The notes under the pieces were generated by a model. It was not told the origin of the DNA, searched no databases, and saw only the letters and a program-made list of their open reading frames with translations. A program made the translations under genes and the position numbers. 64,000 nt of DNA from Micromonospora sp. MP36 (lineage in GTDB: Bacteria > Actinomycetota > Actinomycetes > Mycobacteriales > Micromonosporaceae). This document shows positions 35,899 through 46,224 of the stretch, one piece after another (positions within the stretch are counted from its first letter, which is position 1; the number at the start of each line of letters is the position of its first letter). Location: the NCBI RefSeq assembly GCF_008119785.1, contig NZ_VSFA01000024.1, positions 1 to 64,000 of the forward strand, in the 5' to 3' direction.

Positions 35899-36384
35899 GT
35901 GGCCAGAGAGACCGGACGGAAGCTCATCGCCTCCAACAAGAAGGCGCGGCACGACTACACCATCCTCAAGACGTACGAGGCCGGGATCGTGCTGGCCGGC
36001 ACCGAGGTGAAGTCGCTGCGCGAGGGGCGGGCGTCGCTGGTCGACGCGTTCGCCCAGGAGCGCGACGGCGAGCTCATGCTGTACGGCCTGCACATCGCCG
36101 AGTACGGCTACGGCACGTGGACCAACCACCAGCCGCGGCGCACCCGCAAGCTGCTGCTCAACCGGATCGAGATCGGCCGGATCCTGGAGAAGCTGCGCGA
36201 GGGCGGGGTGACCCTGGTGCCGCTGTCGATGTACTTCTCCAACGGCTGGGCCAAGGTCGAACTGGGCCTCGCCCGCGGCAAGAAGTCGTACGACAAGCGG
36301 CAGGCCCTCGCCGAGCGGGACGCCAACAAGGAGATCGCCCGCGAGCTGGGCCGCCGCCTCAAGGGCGCCCGCCCCACCCGCTGA
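35899..36384 (+). CDS. smpB: SsrA-binding protein SmpB
   Basis: The 161-residue partner of tmRNA in trans-translation shows the whole family signature: KLIASNKKARHDYTILKTYE, AGIVLAGTEVKSLREGRASL, DAFAQERDGELMLYGLHIAE, KLLLNRIEIGRILEKLREGG, LVPLSMYFSNGWAKVELGLA and the basic C-terminal tail RGKKSYDKRQALAERDANKE. GTG 35899 is preceded by GGGGAGG. No tmRNA gene was seen within the window on either side. The gene ends at a bidirectional terminator shared with the RTX gene. Confidence 0.98.
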   Translation: MARETGRKLIASNKKARHDYTILKTYEAGIVLAGTEVKSLREGRASLVDAFAQERDGELMLYGLHIAEYGYGTWTNHQPRRTRKLLLNRIEIGRILEKLREGGVTLVPLSMYFSNGWAKVELGLARGKKSYDKRQALAERDANKEIARELGRRLKGARPTR

Positions 36385-36430
36385 CCCCACCCCGCCACGC
36401 CCACCCGAACGCGGCCTGGACGCAGGCGGG

Positions 36431-36468
36431 CCAGGGCTCGGCTCCCCGCTCGGGAAGCCGGGCCCTGG
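36431..36468. terminator. Bidirectional terminator between smpB and the RTX gene
   Basis: CCAGGGCTCGGCT (36431-36443) pairs with AGCCGGGCCCTGG (36456-36468), with one T-G wobble and a 12-base loop, between convergent stops at 36384 and 36476. Confidence 0.8.
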
Positions 36469-36475
36469 TGACCGG

Positions 36476-39400
36476 TCAGTCGGTGCAGGACGGTTCGTCG
36501 AAGTGCCCCGGGGTGCCCGGGAACGCGGCCCCGGCTCCCTGTTCCTTGTTGTCCCTCGGGTAGACGTAGGACAACTCCAGGAAGGCAGAGGTGCCCGCCG
36601 TAGTCACGTCGGAGGCGCTGCGACCCGCGCCGGTGGCCCAGGCCAGCCGGGTGAGGAAGTCCTGCATCGCCGGGCTGTGCTGGCGGACGTCGTTGAACCC
36701 GCCGTACGCCGAGTTGCAGTGGGTGAACAGGTTGTAGGCGCCGTTCCAGTCGAAGAGCCGGTCGCCGTTGTTCGGGCCGTTGGCGGTGACGTCGCCCTGG
36801 AGCACGTCCCGGTCCCAGCCGCCGTAGATCCAGTCGGTGCCGTGGTGGTGCTGGTTGTCGGCCACCTCGTCGTTGTCCAGGTTCGTCATCTCGAACCAGC
36901 GGCACGGGTCGACCGTCCCCGAGGTGAGGTCGACCGGCCAGGCCCCGGCCGCGCAGTTGCCCGGGTAGGCGCCGCGCGGACGGAAGTCCAGCAGGTCGGA
37001 GCTGAGCACGGCGGTCACCGCCGGGCCGCTGGTCGCCCCGGCACCGCCGAAGAGGTGGTCGACGTACTGGTCGTGGTCGCCCCGGGCGGCGGCGCTGAAC
37101 ACGCCGTCGACCAGGCACTGCGGGTTGGTCGCGTCGAGCGCCGGGTCGCAGCCCTTGCCGCCCCAGAGCACGTCCGAGCCCTCCCCGCCGAACACCTGGT
37201 CACCACCGCTGTCGCCGTTGGCGACGTCGTCGCCGAACCCGCCGTGGATGTTGTCCGCGCCGGCCCCGCCGCGGATGAAGTCACCCGCGCCGGCGGTCAG
37301 CCCGGCGTGCGGCATCGGCGCCGAGGTGGCGCTGCCGATCCAGGCGTCGCCGTCGGTGTCGTGCAGCAGGTCCACCCGCCGGTCGTAGTCGCCGGCCCGG
37401 AACCCGGTGAACGTCTCCTGCGGCACCGACGACAGGGTGGCGGTGAAGCCCAGCGTCGCCACGTCGTCGGCGTTGAGGTACTGGTTCACCACGCCGCCCC
37501 GGTCGCCCAGGATGGCGTCGGCGCCGTCGTCGCCGTACAGGGTGTCGGTGCCGAGCTCACCGACGAGGTCGTCGTCGCCGGCGCCGCCCCGGATCAGGTC
37601 GTCGCCGTCCTGACCCCAGACACCGTCGTTGCCGGCGTCACCGTAGAGCTGATCGTTGCCGAAGGCGCCGGCCGGCTCGCAGGTGGCCTGGGCGGTGGTG
37701 CAGAACCGGGTGGACGGGCCGGGCAGCGCCGGGTCGTGGGTCCGGGCCACCGTGGCGTCAACCGGCACCGCGCCGGTCGGGTACCGCTCGGTGTAGACCC
37801 GCTCGGCCGCCTTGCCGTCGACCGTGGTCACGGTCCGCAGCAGCGAACCGTTGTCGCCGAGGATCACGTCGTCCGCGCCGTTGCCCTCGACCACGTCCCC
37901 GGTGTCCCGGAAGCCCGCCGCCGAGCTGCCACCGATCAGGTCGTCCTGCCCGGCCGGGGCGCCGGCCCCGACCAGCTCGGCCGGCGGCGACGGCTCGCCC
38001 GGCCAGCCCGGGTCGGGCAGCGGGGCCACCGCCTGGCGGCCCGCCGCCCCGAGGGCGCTGTCGCCGCGGAGGTTGTCCGCGCCGCCGTTGCCCTCCAGGT
38101 AGTCGCCGTCGCCGTCACCGGTCAGCGCGTCGTCGCCGTCCTGGCCCCAGAGGGCGTCCACGCCGTCGCCGCCGCTGAGCCGGTCGCCGCCGTACCGGTT
38201 GGCGGTGGCCGCCGCCCGGTCCAGCAGCACCACGATCCGCGGCCCGAACGGGCTGCCGTCGGCGCCGAGCCGCACGGTCACCGCGGTCGGCTGCTCACCG
38301 GCGAGCGGGCGCAGCACCGCGCCGTTGTCGCCGATGACCGCGTCGGAGCCGGGTCCGCCGAAGACGGCGTCCGCGGTGTCCGGCTGGCCCGTGGTGGTCG
38401 CCCCGGTTCCGTCGTACGCGGTGCTGGAGCCGCCGACCAGGTCGTCGTCGCCGGCGTCGCCCTCGACCCAGTCGGTGCCCGGGCCGCCCTCGGCGTAGTC
38501 GTTCCCGGCGTCGGCGTGCACCCGGTCCGGTCCGCCCTGCCCGAAGATCACGTCGTCGGCGTCCCCACCGGAGATCAGGTCGCCGCCGCTGGTGCCGGCC
38601 GCCGGGGTGAATCCGAGGTCGAGCAGAGTGACCTTGCGCGCCCGGCCGGTCCGGCCCTGGGTGACCCGGGTCGCGTCGGTGGTGGCCGGCGTGAACCGGG
38701 CGTTGTCCCCGGCGATCAGGTCGGCGTCCGCGTCGCCGTACAGCTGGTCGCCGGTGTCCGGGCGGCCGGTGCCGGCGACCGGCTCCTGCGAGGAGCCACC
38801 GACGATCTCGTCGCGGCCGAGGCCACCGTGGATCAGGTCGGCGTCGTTGTTGCCCTCGAGCTGGTCGTCCCCGGCGTCGCCGTTGATCCGGTCGGCGCCG
38901 AGCCCGCCGTACGCCACATCGTCGTCCCCGCCGCCGGAGATCACATCCCCGGCACCGGCCCCGGCCACGTCCCCGGCCAGGTCCAGCGGGTACGGCCCGA
39001 CGTCCCCGATCCGCGGGGTGCCGTTGTCGCCGACGATCCGGTCGGTGCCCTCCTCGCCGTAGAGGAAGTCCCGGCCGTCGCTCGCGCCGGCGACCCGCGA
39101 GCCGCCGTAGAGCACGTCCGCGTCCGGGCCGCCGAAGACCTGGTCGCCGCCCTCGTTACCCTCGGCGGTGTCGTGCCCGGCGTCGCCGTAGAGACCGTCG
39201 TTGCCGGTGTTGCCGAAGAGCAGGTCGTCACCGTCGTCGCCGTGCAGCTGGTCGACGCCGGCGCCGCCCCAGGCCCGGTCGTTGCCGCCGCCCAGGTGCA
39301 GGGTGTCGTCGCCGAGCTGGCCGCAGGCGCGGTCGTCGCCGGCACCGAGGTCGGCCCGGTCGGCGCCGCTGCCGGCCGAGACCACCTCGACCCCGGCGCC

Positions 39401-42400
39401 GCCGCGGATCAGGTCGGCCGCGCCCTGGTCGGCGGGGGCCGGCTGCGCGTCGGCGAGGGTGGCGTCGACGCACGTCTCGGCGGGCAGGTGCCGGTCACCG
39501 AAGACGGTGGCCCCGCCGTCCCCGCCGATCAGGTGGTCGCTGCCGAGCCCACCGACGAGCAGCTTGGTCTGCGACTGGGTGCCGGCCGGCAGCGGCTGGT
39601 GGGTGACCTGGCGGAACGGGCCGTACCCGTCGGTGGCGCCCGGCTCCCCCACCTGCGACGGCTCGGCGATCAGGTAGTCCTCGTCGGGGCCGCCGAACAG
39701 CTCGTCGGTGCCGTAGCCGCCGACCAGCACGTCGTCGCCGCCGTAGCCGTAGAGGCGACCGGTCTGGCCGTTGGCGGAGTGGGAGACCACCAGGTCGATG
39801 CCGGCGCTGCCGTAGACGGTGTCCTGCCCGGCGCCGGTGTCCACCTGGTTGGTCAGCCCGACGTCGCCGCTGCCGGCCTGGTCCACGTCGGCGGGAATCG
39901 CGGTGTCGTACGTGTGGATGGTGTCGTCGCCGCGGCCCCCGTTGATCGTGTCGCCGCCGGGGCCGCCGACCAGGGTGTTCTTCCCGTTGGGCCGGTCGTC
40001 GACCACCACGCCGAGCACGTCGTCGCCGCCGTTGCCGTAGATCCGGCTGGCGCCGTGCCCGACGGTGACGTGGTCGTCCTCGCCGGCCGTGGCGGCCGTG
40101 GGGTCGGTCAGGGTGGTCCAGTCGATCAGCCCGGTGAGGGTCTTGTCGCCGACGGAGGTGTGCACGGTGGTGGCGCCCCGGTCGGTGCCGCCGAGACCGC
40201 TGTCGCCGGCCACCACGTCGTTGCCGTCCCCGGTGGTGACGGTGTCCTTGCCGAGCCCGCCGGCGACCCGGCTGACCGTGCCGGGCGCCTCGGCGGTGAC
40301 GATCACGTCGTCGCCGCCCCGCCCGTCCACGTACGCCGGTCCGGTGCCGGTGCGGATCTGGTCCTTGCCGTCGGAGCCGAGCACCACGGCGGTCTTGTCG
40401 AAGGCCGAGGTCTTCGTGCCGTCGCCGCTGGTGTCGCCGTCGCCGAGCAGCAGCACCGACAGCGAGATCTTGTCGGCGTCGGCGACCTGGTAGCCGCGCC
40501 CGTCGACCACCACCCGGGTCAGGGACGGGTCGAGGAACTCCTGCTTGCGGCCGAGAGCCTCGACCGCGAAGCCGTCGAAGTCGTCGCTGGCGCCCTCGGT
40601 GCCGGCGTCGGCGTAGTGCAGCGCGTACACCTTGACCACGTCACCGGCGTAGGTGCCGGCGCTGTTGTCCCAGGCCTTGTCGCCGCGCTGTTCCTGCTTG
40701 CCGAATTTGCCGGCGAAGACCACCAGGGTGTCCCCGACGGTGCCGCCGAGTTCCGGTGGTGGCGGGGTGCAGTCGGGTTGCGCCCGGAAGTCGAGCAGGG
40801 TCGCGTCGACCAGGGTGAAGTCGAAGGTCTTGGAGAACAGGAACAGGTCGATGGTGATGTAGACCTTGAGGAAGACCGAGAGCTGCCCGCTGGTGGTGAA
40901 CAGGCAGATCGGGTTCACCCGCAGCCTCTCGAGAAATTCGCTGGTGCGGAACTTGCCGTCGTTGTTCGGGTCGTTCCAGCTGAATCCGACGGTCAGCCGG
41001 ATGCCACCCTGGATGCCGGCCTTGACGATCAGCACGCTGACCTCGGCCCCGGCACCGATCTCGCCACGCAGGGTGACCACCGGGACCGGCTTGCCGGTGC
41101 TGTCGGCGGTCTTGAAGTACAGCCCGTCGAGCAGGCTGACGGCGTCGAGCTTGCTGCCGTCGGTGGCCGCCTCGACGGCGTGCCGGATGCCCGCGGTGTC
41201 CAGCCCGGCGATGAACCGGGCGGTGACCGAGGCGCTGCCGGAGAGGGTGACCAGCACCGGCGGCGGGGCGTAGACCGGGCCGAAGGACTGCCGCCAGCTG
41301 AAGCCCAGCGCCAGCGGACCGGAGTCGAAGCTGACCAGCTCAACGTCCTGGCCGAGCAGCAGTCCGAACAGGGAGCCCGGGTTGTCGAAGATCGGGAAGC
41401 TGAAGCCGGTCTTCTCCGCGTTGGACTTCTCCCCGGCGTTCTTCGGGGTGAACAGCTTCTCCCCGTCGTCGCCGGCGGCGTCATCGATCTTCCTCTTCAC
41501 CTCGGCGGCGGACTTCGCCTGGGTGAACGGGTCGTCCCGCTTGATCAGGCTCTCGGCGGAGGCGGGTGACACCTCGGTGGTGAGCGCCTTCGCCGGGTCG
41601 ACCAGGAACTGGCCGAGCGGGATGGAGCAGCCGGAGTCGCAGTCCGGTATCCGGTTCACGAAGGTGATCACCGCCCGCACGGTGTCCACGAAGTCCAGCT
41701 TCGGGCCGCCGTTGAGGGTGCTGAAGGTCTTGGCGAGCCAGACCAGGGTGATGTCCGGCCCGCCGGTGGCCTTCGACAGGTCCGACAGCACCGGGATGGG
41801 TGCGTAGAGGGTGTCGATGACCGGCTGGAGCGGACCGGTGACCGCCTTGAGCTTCGCCACGACCGGCTTGAGGATCTTGTCGAAGAAGGCACCCGCGTCC
41901 AGCGCGATGTCGGTGAAGGTGACCTTGAGCGGCGTGGTGACGCCGTCGCCAGTGGCGGTGAGGGCGCCCTGCTTGTGCTCCAGGCCCCACTTCAGCCCGA
42001 AGCGGGCGCTGATGCCGGGCAGGGCGGGGACGACCTCGTCGCCGGTGTTCACCACCGCCGCCAGCTTCCAGTCGATGTCGACCTTGGCGGTGAGGTCGGT
42101 GGCGAGCAGCGAGCCCAGGTCGCCGAACTCGGCGAGGGTGAGCTTGGCGTCCGGGTCGGCCGTGCAGTCCGCGGTGACCGTCGGGTCGAAGCAGCTCTTC
42201 TCCCCCGGCGAGCCCTTGAGGTCGATGCCGAAGTACGCCCGCACTAGCGGGTCGGTGCTCTGCTTGGTGGCGTTGACCTGGATGAACGCGAGTTGCGCGG
42301 CCAGGTCGCCGGTGGTGTCGAAGCTGCCCCCGATCTGCACCTCAGGCGTGGTGTCCCCGTCGTGGGTGGGGATGTAGAAGCCCTCGTCCCGGTCGAGGAC

Positions 42401-45400
42401 CAGGTCCAGGTGCAGCTTCCAGCCGAGCTTGGCCTTGATGCCGTCGGCGGCGCCCCTCTTCGCCTTCAGTGACAGGCCGGGGATGCCGAGGTCGAGCGGC
42501 ACGTTGGCCTCGGCACAGCCGGTCTGGCAGCCGCCGCTCGCGGACGGGTCACCCTTGGCCGAGGTGAGCTTGATCCGGACGGCCTGGAAGTCCTCCGGCT
42601 GGCAGGGGGTGGCCACCCCGGTGCGGCAGCTGACCTCGGCGGTGACGTTCTCGTCGACCGGCTTGAGCGCCTCCTTGAGCGCGGCGTTCAGGCCGGCGCT
42701 GTCCAGCGTGGCGTCGGCCAGCACCGGGCCGATCGCCGCCTTGATCTGCTCGCGGAGCTGCGCCACGAACCGCTGGCCCTGTTGCAGGTCGTCGCCGACC
42801 AGGGGCAGCTTGCCGTCGAAGCTGGCCAGCCGGAGCGCCTCCTCCACCTTCGCCAGGTAGCCGTCGATGCCGACGTTGAAGTCGGTGAGCTTCATGGTCA
42901 GGTTGGCGAAGCAGGAGTCCAGGTTCGGGGTGTTCGCCGTGGGCGTGAGGTCCAGGCCCATGGTGAACGTGAGCAGGTTGGTGGCGTCGGCCGGCTCGCA
43001 GTTGTTGACGAAGAGCGGGGCGCGGGCGCAGATCGGCACGTTGGCGCCGCCGACCCCACCGCCGCAGTCGACGCCCGCGGTGCTGAACTGCGGGGCCAGC
43101 CCGAGCAGGCCGCTGATGGGGCCGTCCTCGGTCAACCCGCCGAGCCCCACGCTGAGGTTGGCCTTGACGGTGGCGAAGTCGGGGTCCTTGCCCAGGTCGA
43201 GGGCGAGCGGGCCGACCCGGGCGGCGATCGCGCCGTTGGTGATCCCGCCGGAGACGGTGACGCTGGCCGAGGAGGTGTGGTCCAGGATCGGCGCGGCGTC
43301 CAGGCGCAACGGCAGCAGCAGCCCGAGCTTGGCGTTCGCCGAGACGTCGAGGGCGAAGGTGCCGGAGCTGTCCAGGCTGATCAGGTCCTTGCCGCCGCCC
43401 CAGCCGAAGGCGAGCGGACCGCCGGTGTGGAAGTTGCGCTTCCAGTCCAGCCCGATCCGCAGGAACGGGCCGCCCTCGCGCTGGTCCACGGTGAAGCTGA
43501 CCCCGCTGCCCGCGCCGATGGCGTTGTTGAGCACGTCGAGGGCGTCCTGGAGATTGTCCGGTGGCGCGGCGAGGAGCCGGTCCAGCGCGTCGGCGAGTTC
43601 CGGCCGCAGCGCGTACGCGGTGCCGTCCGCCGGCTTCGGGGTGCCCGCCGCGTCGATCCGCAGCGTCTGCGCGTCCACCTGCTTCAGCACCCGGTACGCC
43701 TTGCTGCCGATCACCACGGTCCGCCCCTCGAGCCGGGCGTCGAAACCGGCGTCATCCTTGCGGGTGCCGTCCTTGAGCAGGAAGTTCGTCCCGTCGGCGA
43801 CGAAGGTGACGTCCTTGCCGACGCCGCTCTCGTCCGCGCCGAGCAGCTGCCGGGCGGAGCGGCCGAGCAGCGGGATCTTCTTGTCCAGCGGTCCGCTGCC
43901 CGCGTCCGCCTGGGAGAGCGCCGCGTTGACCAGCCGGAGCGCCTCGACGACGACCGCGAAGAGCGCCTTGGGGTCGTTCGGGTCGAAGTCCACGGCGAAG
44001 AGCCCGGTCAGCCCGGAGGTGTTCACCACCGGGTCCTCCCCGGCCTTCCAGCTCACATCCACCCCGATGCCCTGTCCCAGGGCGCCGGTGTCACCGGGAA
44101 CGCTGACCTTGACCCGGCCGGTGGTCTTCACCGACGCGGACGCGGCGAGCAGGGTGGTCGGCTCGGACTGCAGCCGGTGGAAGAACGCGCCCAGACTGAT
44201 GTCCTCGGCCTGCTTGAACTTCACCTCCAGCATCCGCTGACCGGCGGCGGCCGGCCCGACGGACAGGTCGCCGCCCAGCTTGACCTTGAGGAATCCGGCG
44301 GTGGCGTAGAAGTCGACCCCGGTGGTGATCGGGAAGTCCGCGGTGAACAGCGGCACGGCGGGATCGGTACGCAGCAGCACCCGGTCCGCGTTGGCCGCCG
44401 GGCTGCCGAGGTCGTCGCGCAGGTCGAGGACGAGGGTGAGCGCGGCGCTGTAGCGCGGCTTCACCTTGGCGAAGCTGGCCTGCGCGTTCGCCGCCCGCAG
44501 GCCGACCTTCTTGTCGTCGTCGACCGGGTCGGTGAGCGTGCCGGCCAGCTCGACCGCGCCGATGTTCGGGCTGGACCCGCTGATCACCCAGACGCTGTCG
44601 TTGGCCGGCTGGCCGCCGATCCAGTCCTGCACCAGGGTGACGGAGTTGGCGGTGTTGGCCGCGACGGTGCCGGCGGAGGTGCCGGCCACCACCCGCTGCC
44701 CGACGAGGTCACCGGGGGTGAACCGGTTGCCGCTGACGCTGAAGCCGTTGGCGGTGAACGTGGCACCGCGGCCGGAGAGCGAGGCCGCGCCCGGGTCGAG
44801 CGGCACCTCCACGGTGGACTCCCGTTCCAGCTTGACCCGGAACGCCAGCTTGTCGCCGGCGAAGGAGAGGTTGTCCACGGGCAACCCCTCGGCGGCGAGC
44901 AGCGCGAGCAGCTCCTGGATGGAGCTGAACCTGGGCTGCCCGGCCAGGGCCGGGTCGTCCTTGGTGGGATCGAACTGCGGGTCGTCCGGCCGCGGGTGGA
45001 CGTACTTCTTGAGGAAGTCGGTGAGCTTCTCGTTGACCTTGACGGCGTCGGCGAAGGTGCCGCGCAGGAACGGCAGGTTCAGGTTGCCCGCCGGGCCGCT
45101 CTGCTGCACGCCGCTGAGCAGGGTGGCGAGCTGGGCGAGCCCGGAGGCGAGGTCGAGCGGGCTCATGTTGCGGAACTTGGCGATCGTCTCGTCCAGCCCG
45201 GTGGTGGTCACCGTCGGGCTGCCGGCCGAGATGTCATTCCAGTCGATGTTCACGGTCGCCGCCACCGCAGGCAGGGCGAAGGGCACGCCGGCGGTGGCCG
45301 CGCCGAGCTTGATCACGCCGTGCACCGAGCCCGGGCCCGGCTCGGTCTCGGTGTCGGAGATCCGGCCGCCGCCGGATCCGTCCAGCGCCACCTGCGCCAG

Positions 45401-46141
45401 GCCGGAGAGGGAGCCGGCCGCGGCGAGTTCACCGGTGCCGGCTCCGGCGGGCGTGTCGAAGGCCAGCCGGCCGTCGCCGTTGGGGTCGGTGACGGTGACC
45501 TTGAGGTGGGTACGGGCGGTCAGGGTGCTGCCGGCGGTGAGGGTGACGCCGAGGATGCCGACGGAGGCGGTGGCCTTGTCCAGGTCGGCGCGCAGTCGCG
45601 CCGCCGCGTCGATGTCGATCCGTGGGGTGTCGCCGTCGCGGACCAGGTAGGTCTCCCCGGCGGCGGTGTGCCGGGCGCGCAGGTGCAGGGTGGCCCAGCC
45701 GGTGACACTGACCGCCTTGGCGAGGGTGATCCCGTTGACGGTCAACTCCTTGTCGGCCACCTCGCGTTTCGTGGTCAGCAGCACGTCGAGCAGGTGGTCA
45801 GCGCCGCTGGTGGTCACCGAGCTGGTGAGCCGGGTGCCGCCGCCGAGGTCCACGTCGTCCTTGGTCAGGCCGCTGGCCAGCGCGTCGGACGCCGTCTTGG
45901 CGAGCTTGTCCGCGTCGACCAGCGCGCCGGGGCTGACCCCGAGCAGGGGCAACGGCTGGCCGAGCTGCCCGATCTGGGAGAGTCCACCGTCGGCCCAGGT
46001 GGCGGTGCGGGACATCAGGGACTTGAGCGCGGTCTCCCACGCCTCGTCGGCGTGGGCCGGCGCCGCCGTCCACACCAGCGCCAGCGCGGCCGTCAGGACC
46101 GCCGCGATCGCCGCGGCCAGCAGCCGCCGTAGAGCCACCAT
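36476..46141 (-). CDS. Giant secreted RTX (hemolysin-type calcium-binding) repeat protein
   Basis: The 3,221-residue protein starts with a Sec signal (about 1-31, LLAAAIAAVLTAALALVWTA, AHADEAW). Residues about 32-1,780 form a long, beta-rich, low-Cys region of no family that I recognise, with many LDLG and LAGTL-like strands and a few Cys pairs (CGGGVGGANVPIC). From about 1,930 to 3,110 come dozens of RTX nonapeptides such as GGPGGDTINGGRGDDTI and GGAGDDDLVGELGTDTLYGD, which bind calcium and fold outside the cell. The last 100 residues are unique (GDRLFDWNGAYNLFTHCNSA). The Sec signal implies calcium-triggered folding after Sec export; no type I exporter is nearby. ATG 46141 has AGGTGG upstream; a 22-bp palindrome lies about 85 bp before it. 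Likely an adhesin, matrix or giant enzyme scaffold; function unknown. Confidence 0.9.
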   Translation of the reverse strand: MVALRRLLAAAIAAVLTAALALVWTAAPAHADEAWETALKSLMSRTATWADGGLSQIGQLGQPLPLLGVSPGALVDADKLAKTASDALASGLTKDDVDLGGGTRLTSSVTTSGADHLLDVLLTTKREVADKELTVNGITLAKAVSVTGWATLHLRARHTAAGETYLVRDGDTPRIDIDAAARLRADLDKATASVGILGVTLTAGSTLTARTHLKVTVTDPNGDGRLAFDTPAGAGTGELAAAGSLSGLAQVALDGSGGGRISDTETEPGPGSVHGVIKLGAATAGVPFALPAVAATVNIDWNDISAGSPTVTTTGLDETIAKFRNMSPLDLASGLAQLATLLSGVQQSGPAGNLNLPFLRGTFADAVKVNEKLTDFLKKYVHPRPDDPQFDPTKDDPALAGQPRFSSIQELLALLAAEGLPVDNLSFAGDKLAFRVKLERESTVEVPLDPGAASLSGRGATFTANGFSVSGNRFTPGDLVGQRVVAGTSAGTVAANTANSVTLVQDWIGGQPANDSVWVISGSSPNIGAVELAGTLTDPVDDDKKVGLRAANAQASFAKVKPRYSAALTLVLDLRDDLGSPAANADRVLLRTDPAVPLFTADFPITTGVDFYATAGFLKVKLGGDLSVGPAAAGQRMLEVKFKQAEDISLGAFFHRLQSEPTTLLAASASVKTTGRVKVSVPGDTGALGQGIGVDVSWKAGEDPVVNTSGLTGLFAVDFDPNDPKALFAVVVEALRLVNAALSQADAGSGPLDKKIPLLGRSARQLLGADESGVGKDVTFVADGTNFLLKDGTRKDDAGFDARLEGRTVVIGSKAYRVLKQVDAQTLRIDAAGTPKPADGTAYALRPELADALDRLLAAPPDNLQDALDVLNNAIGAGSGVSFTVDQREGGPFLRIGLDWKRNFHTGGPLAFGWGGGKDLISLDSSGTFALDVSANAKLGLLLPLRLDAAPILDHTSSASVTVSGGITNGAIAARVGPLALDLGKDPDFATVKANLSVGLGGLTEDGPISGLLGLAPQFSTAGVDCGGGVGGANVPICARAPLFVNNCEPADATNLLTFTMGLDLTPTANTPNLDSCFANLTMKLTDFNVGIDGYLAKVEEALRLASFDGKLPLVGDDLQQGQRFVAQLREQIKAAIGPVLADATLDSAGLNAALKEALKPVDENVTAEVSCRTGVATPCQPEDFQAVRIKLTSAKGDPSASGGCQTGCAEANVPLDLGIPGLSLKAKRGAADGIKAKLGWKLHLDLVLDRDEGFYIPTHDGDTTPEVQIGGSFDTTGDLAAQLAFIQVNATKQSTDPLVRAYFGIDLKGSPGEKSCFDPTVTADCTADPDAKLTLAEFGDLGSLLATDLTAKVDIDWKLAAVVNTGDEVVPALPGISARFGLKWGLEHKQGALTATGDGVTTPLKVTFTDIALDAGAFFDKILKPVVAKLKAVTGPLQPVIDTLYAPIPVLSDLSKATGGPDITLVWLAKTFSTLNGGPKLDFVDTVRAVITFVNRIPDCDSGCSIPLGQFLVDPAKALTTEVSPASAESLIKRDDPFTQAKSAAEVKRKIDDAAGDDGEKLFTPKNAGEKSNAEKTGFSFPIFDNPGSLFGLLLGQDVELVSFDSGPLALGFSWRQSFGPVYAPPPVLVTLSGSASVTARFIAGLDTAGIRHAVEAATDGSKLDAVSLLDGLYFKTADSTGKPVPVVTLRGEIGAGAEVSVLIVKAGIQGGIRLTVGFSWNDPNNDGKFRTSEFLERLRVNPICLFTTSGQLSVFLKVYITIDLFLFSKTFDFTLVDATLLDFRAQPDCTPPPPELGGTVGDTLVVFAGKFGKQEQRGDKAWDNSAGTYAGDVVKVYALHYADAGTEGASDDFDGFAVEALGRKQEFLDPSLTRVVVDGRGYQVADADKISLSVLLLGDGDTSGDGTKTSAFDKTAVVLGSDGKDQIRTGTGPAYVDGRGGDDVIVTAEAPGTVSRVAGGLGKDTVTTGDGNDVVAGDSGLGGTDRGATTVHTSVGDKTLTGLIDWTTLTDPTAATAGEDDHVTVGHGASRIYGNGGDDVLGVVVDDRPNGKNTLVGGPGGDTINGGRGDDTIHTYDTAIPADVDQAGSGDVGLTNQVDTGAGQDTVYGSAGIDLVVSHSANGQTGRLYGYGGDDVLVGGYGTDELFGGPDEDYLIAEPSQVGEPGATDGYGPFRQVTHQPLPAGTQSQTKLLVGGLGSDHLIGGDGGATVFGDRHLPAETCVDATLADAQPAPADQGAADLIRGGAGVEVVSAGSGADRADLGAGDDRACGQLGDDTLHLGGGNDRAWGGAGVDQLHGDDGDDLLFGNTGNDGLYGDAGHDTAEGNEGGDQVFGGPDADVLYGGSRVAGASDGRDFLYGEEGTDRIVGDNGTPRIGDVGPYPLDLAGDVAGAGAGDVISGGGDDDVAYGGLGADRINGDAGDDQLEGNNDADLIHGGLGRDEIVGGSSQEPVAGTGRPDTGDQLYGDADADLIAGDNARFTPATTDATRVTQGRTGRARKVTLLDLGFTPAAGTSGGDLISGGDADDVIFGQGGPDRVHADAGNDYAEGGPGTDWVEGDAGDDDLVGGSSTAYDGTGATTTGQPDTADAVFGGPGSDAVIGDNGAVLRPLAGEQPTAVTVRLGADGSPFGPRIVVLLDRAAATANRYGGDRLSGGDGVDALWGQDGDDALTGDGDGDYLEGNGGADNLRGDSALGAAGRQAVAPLPDPGWPGEPSPPAELVGAGAPAGQDDLIGGSSAAGFRDTGDVVEGNGADDVILGDNGSLLRTVTTVDGKAAERVYTERYPTGAVPVDATVARTHDPALPGPSTRFCTTAQATCEPAGAFGNDQLYGDAGNDGVWGQDGDDLIRGGAGDDDLVGELGTDTLYGDDGADAILGDRGGVVNQYLNADDVATLGFTATLSSVPQETFTGFRAGDYDRRVDLLHDTDGDAWIGSATSAPMPHAGLTAGAGDFIRGGAGADNIHGGFGDDVANGDSGGDQVFGGEGSDVLWGGKGCDPALDATNPQCLVDGVFSAAARGDHDQYVDHLFGGAGATSGPAVTAVLSSDLLDFRPRGAYPGNCAAGAWPVDLTSGTVDPCRWFEMTNLDNDEVADNQHHHGTDWIYGGWDRDVLQGDVTANGPNNGDRLFDWNGAYNLFTHCNSAYGGFNDVRQHSPAMQDFLTRLAWATGAGRSASDVTTAGTSAFLELSYVYPRDNKEQGAGAAFPGTPGHFDEPSCTD
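36790..40345 (-). repeat. RTX calcium-binding repeat array with higher-order modules
   Basis: Nonapeptide repeats of GGxGxDxLx type run through this stretch. On top of them lies a larger period of about 110-160 residues: each module has a DDLVGGSS-like segment, a GDNG (or GDNA, GDRG) turn followed by a 20-50 residue unique loop, then another run of nonapeptides. The GDN turns lie near 39,030, 38,700, 38,330, 37,850 and 37,495. Confidence 0.85.
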
Positions 46142-46224
46142 GAGCCACCTCGTCCAGTTCGATGGCCGTCACCGACGGCGCTGGTCGGCGACAGCACATC
46201 GATCGCGGAAGTTGCTCACAACGA

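Noticed and set aside
35812..36475. tmRNA (ssrA) next to smpB
   Set aside because: The flanks are too short and show no tRNA-Ala-like ends or tag-coding frame.
36790..40345. Possible CRISPR or satellite repeats
   Set aside because: The periodicity comes from RTX nonapeptides in a coding frame.
36503..41569. 1,688-residue open frame on the plus strand
   Set aside because: Antisense to the RTX repeats; composition (Val/Ala/Gly/Arg-rich) arises from GC-rich codons of the real gene.
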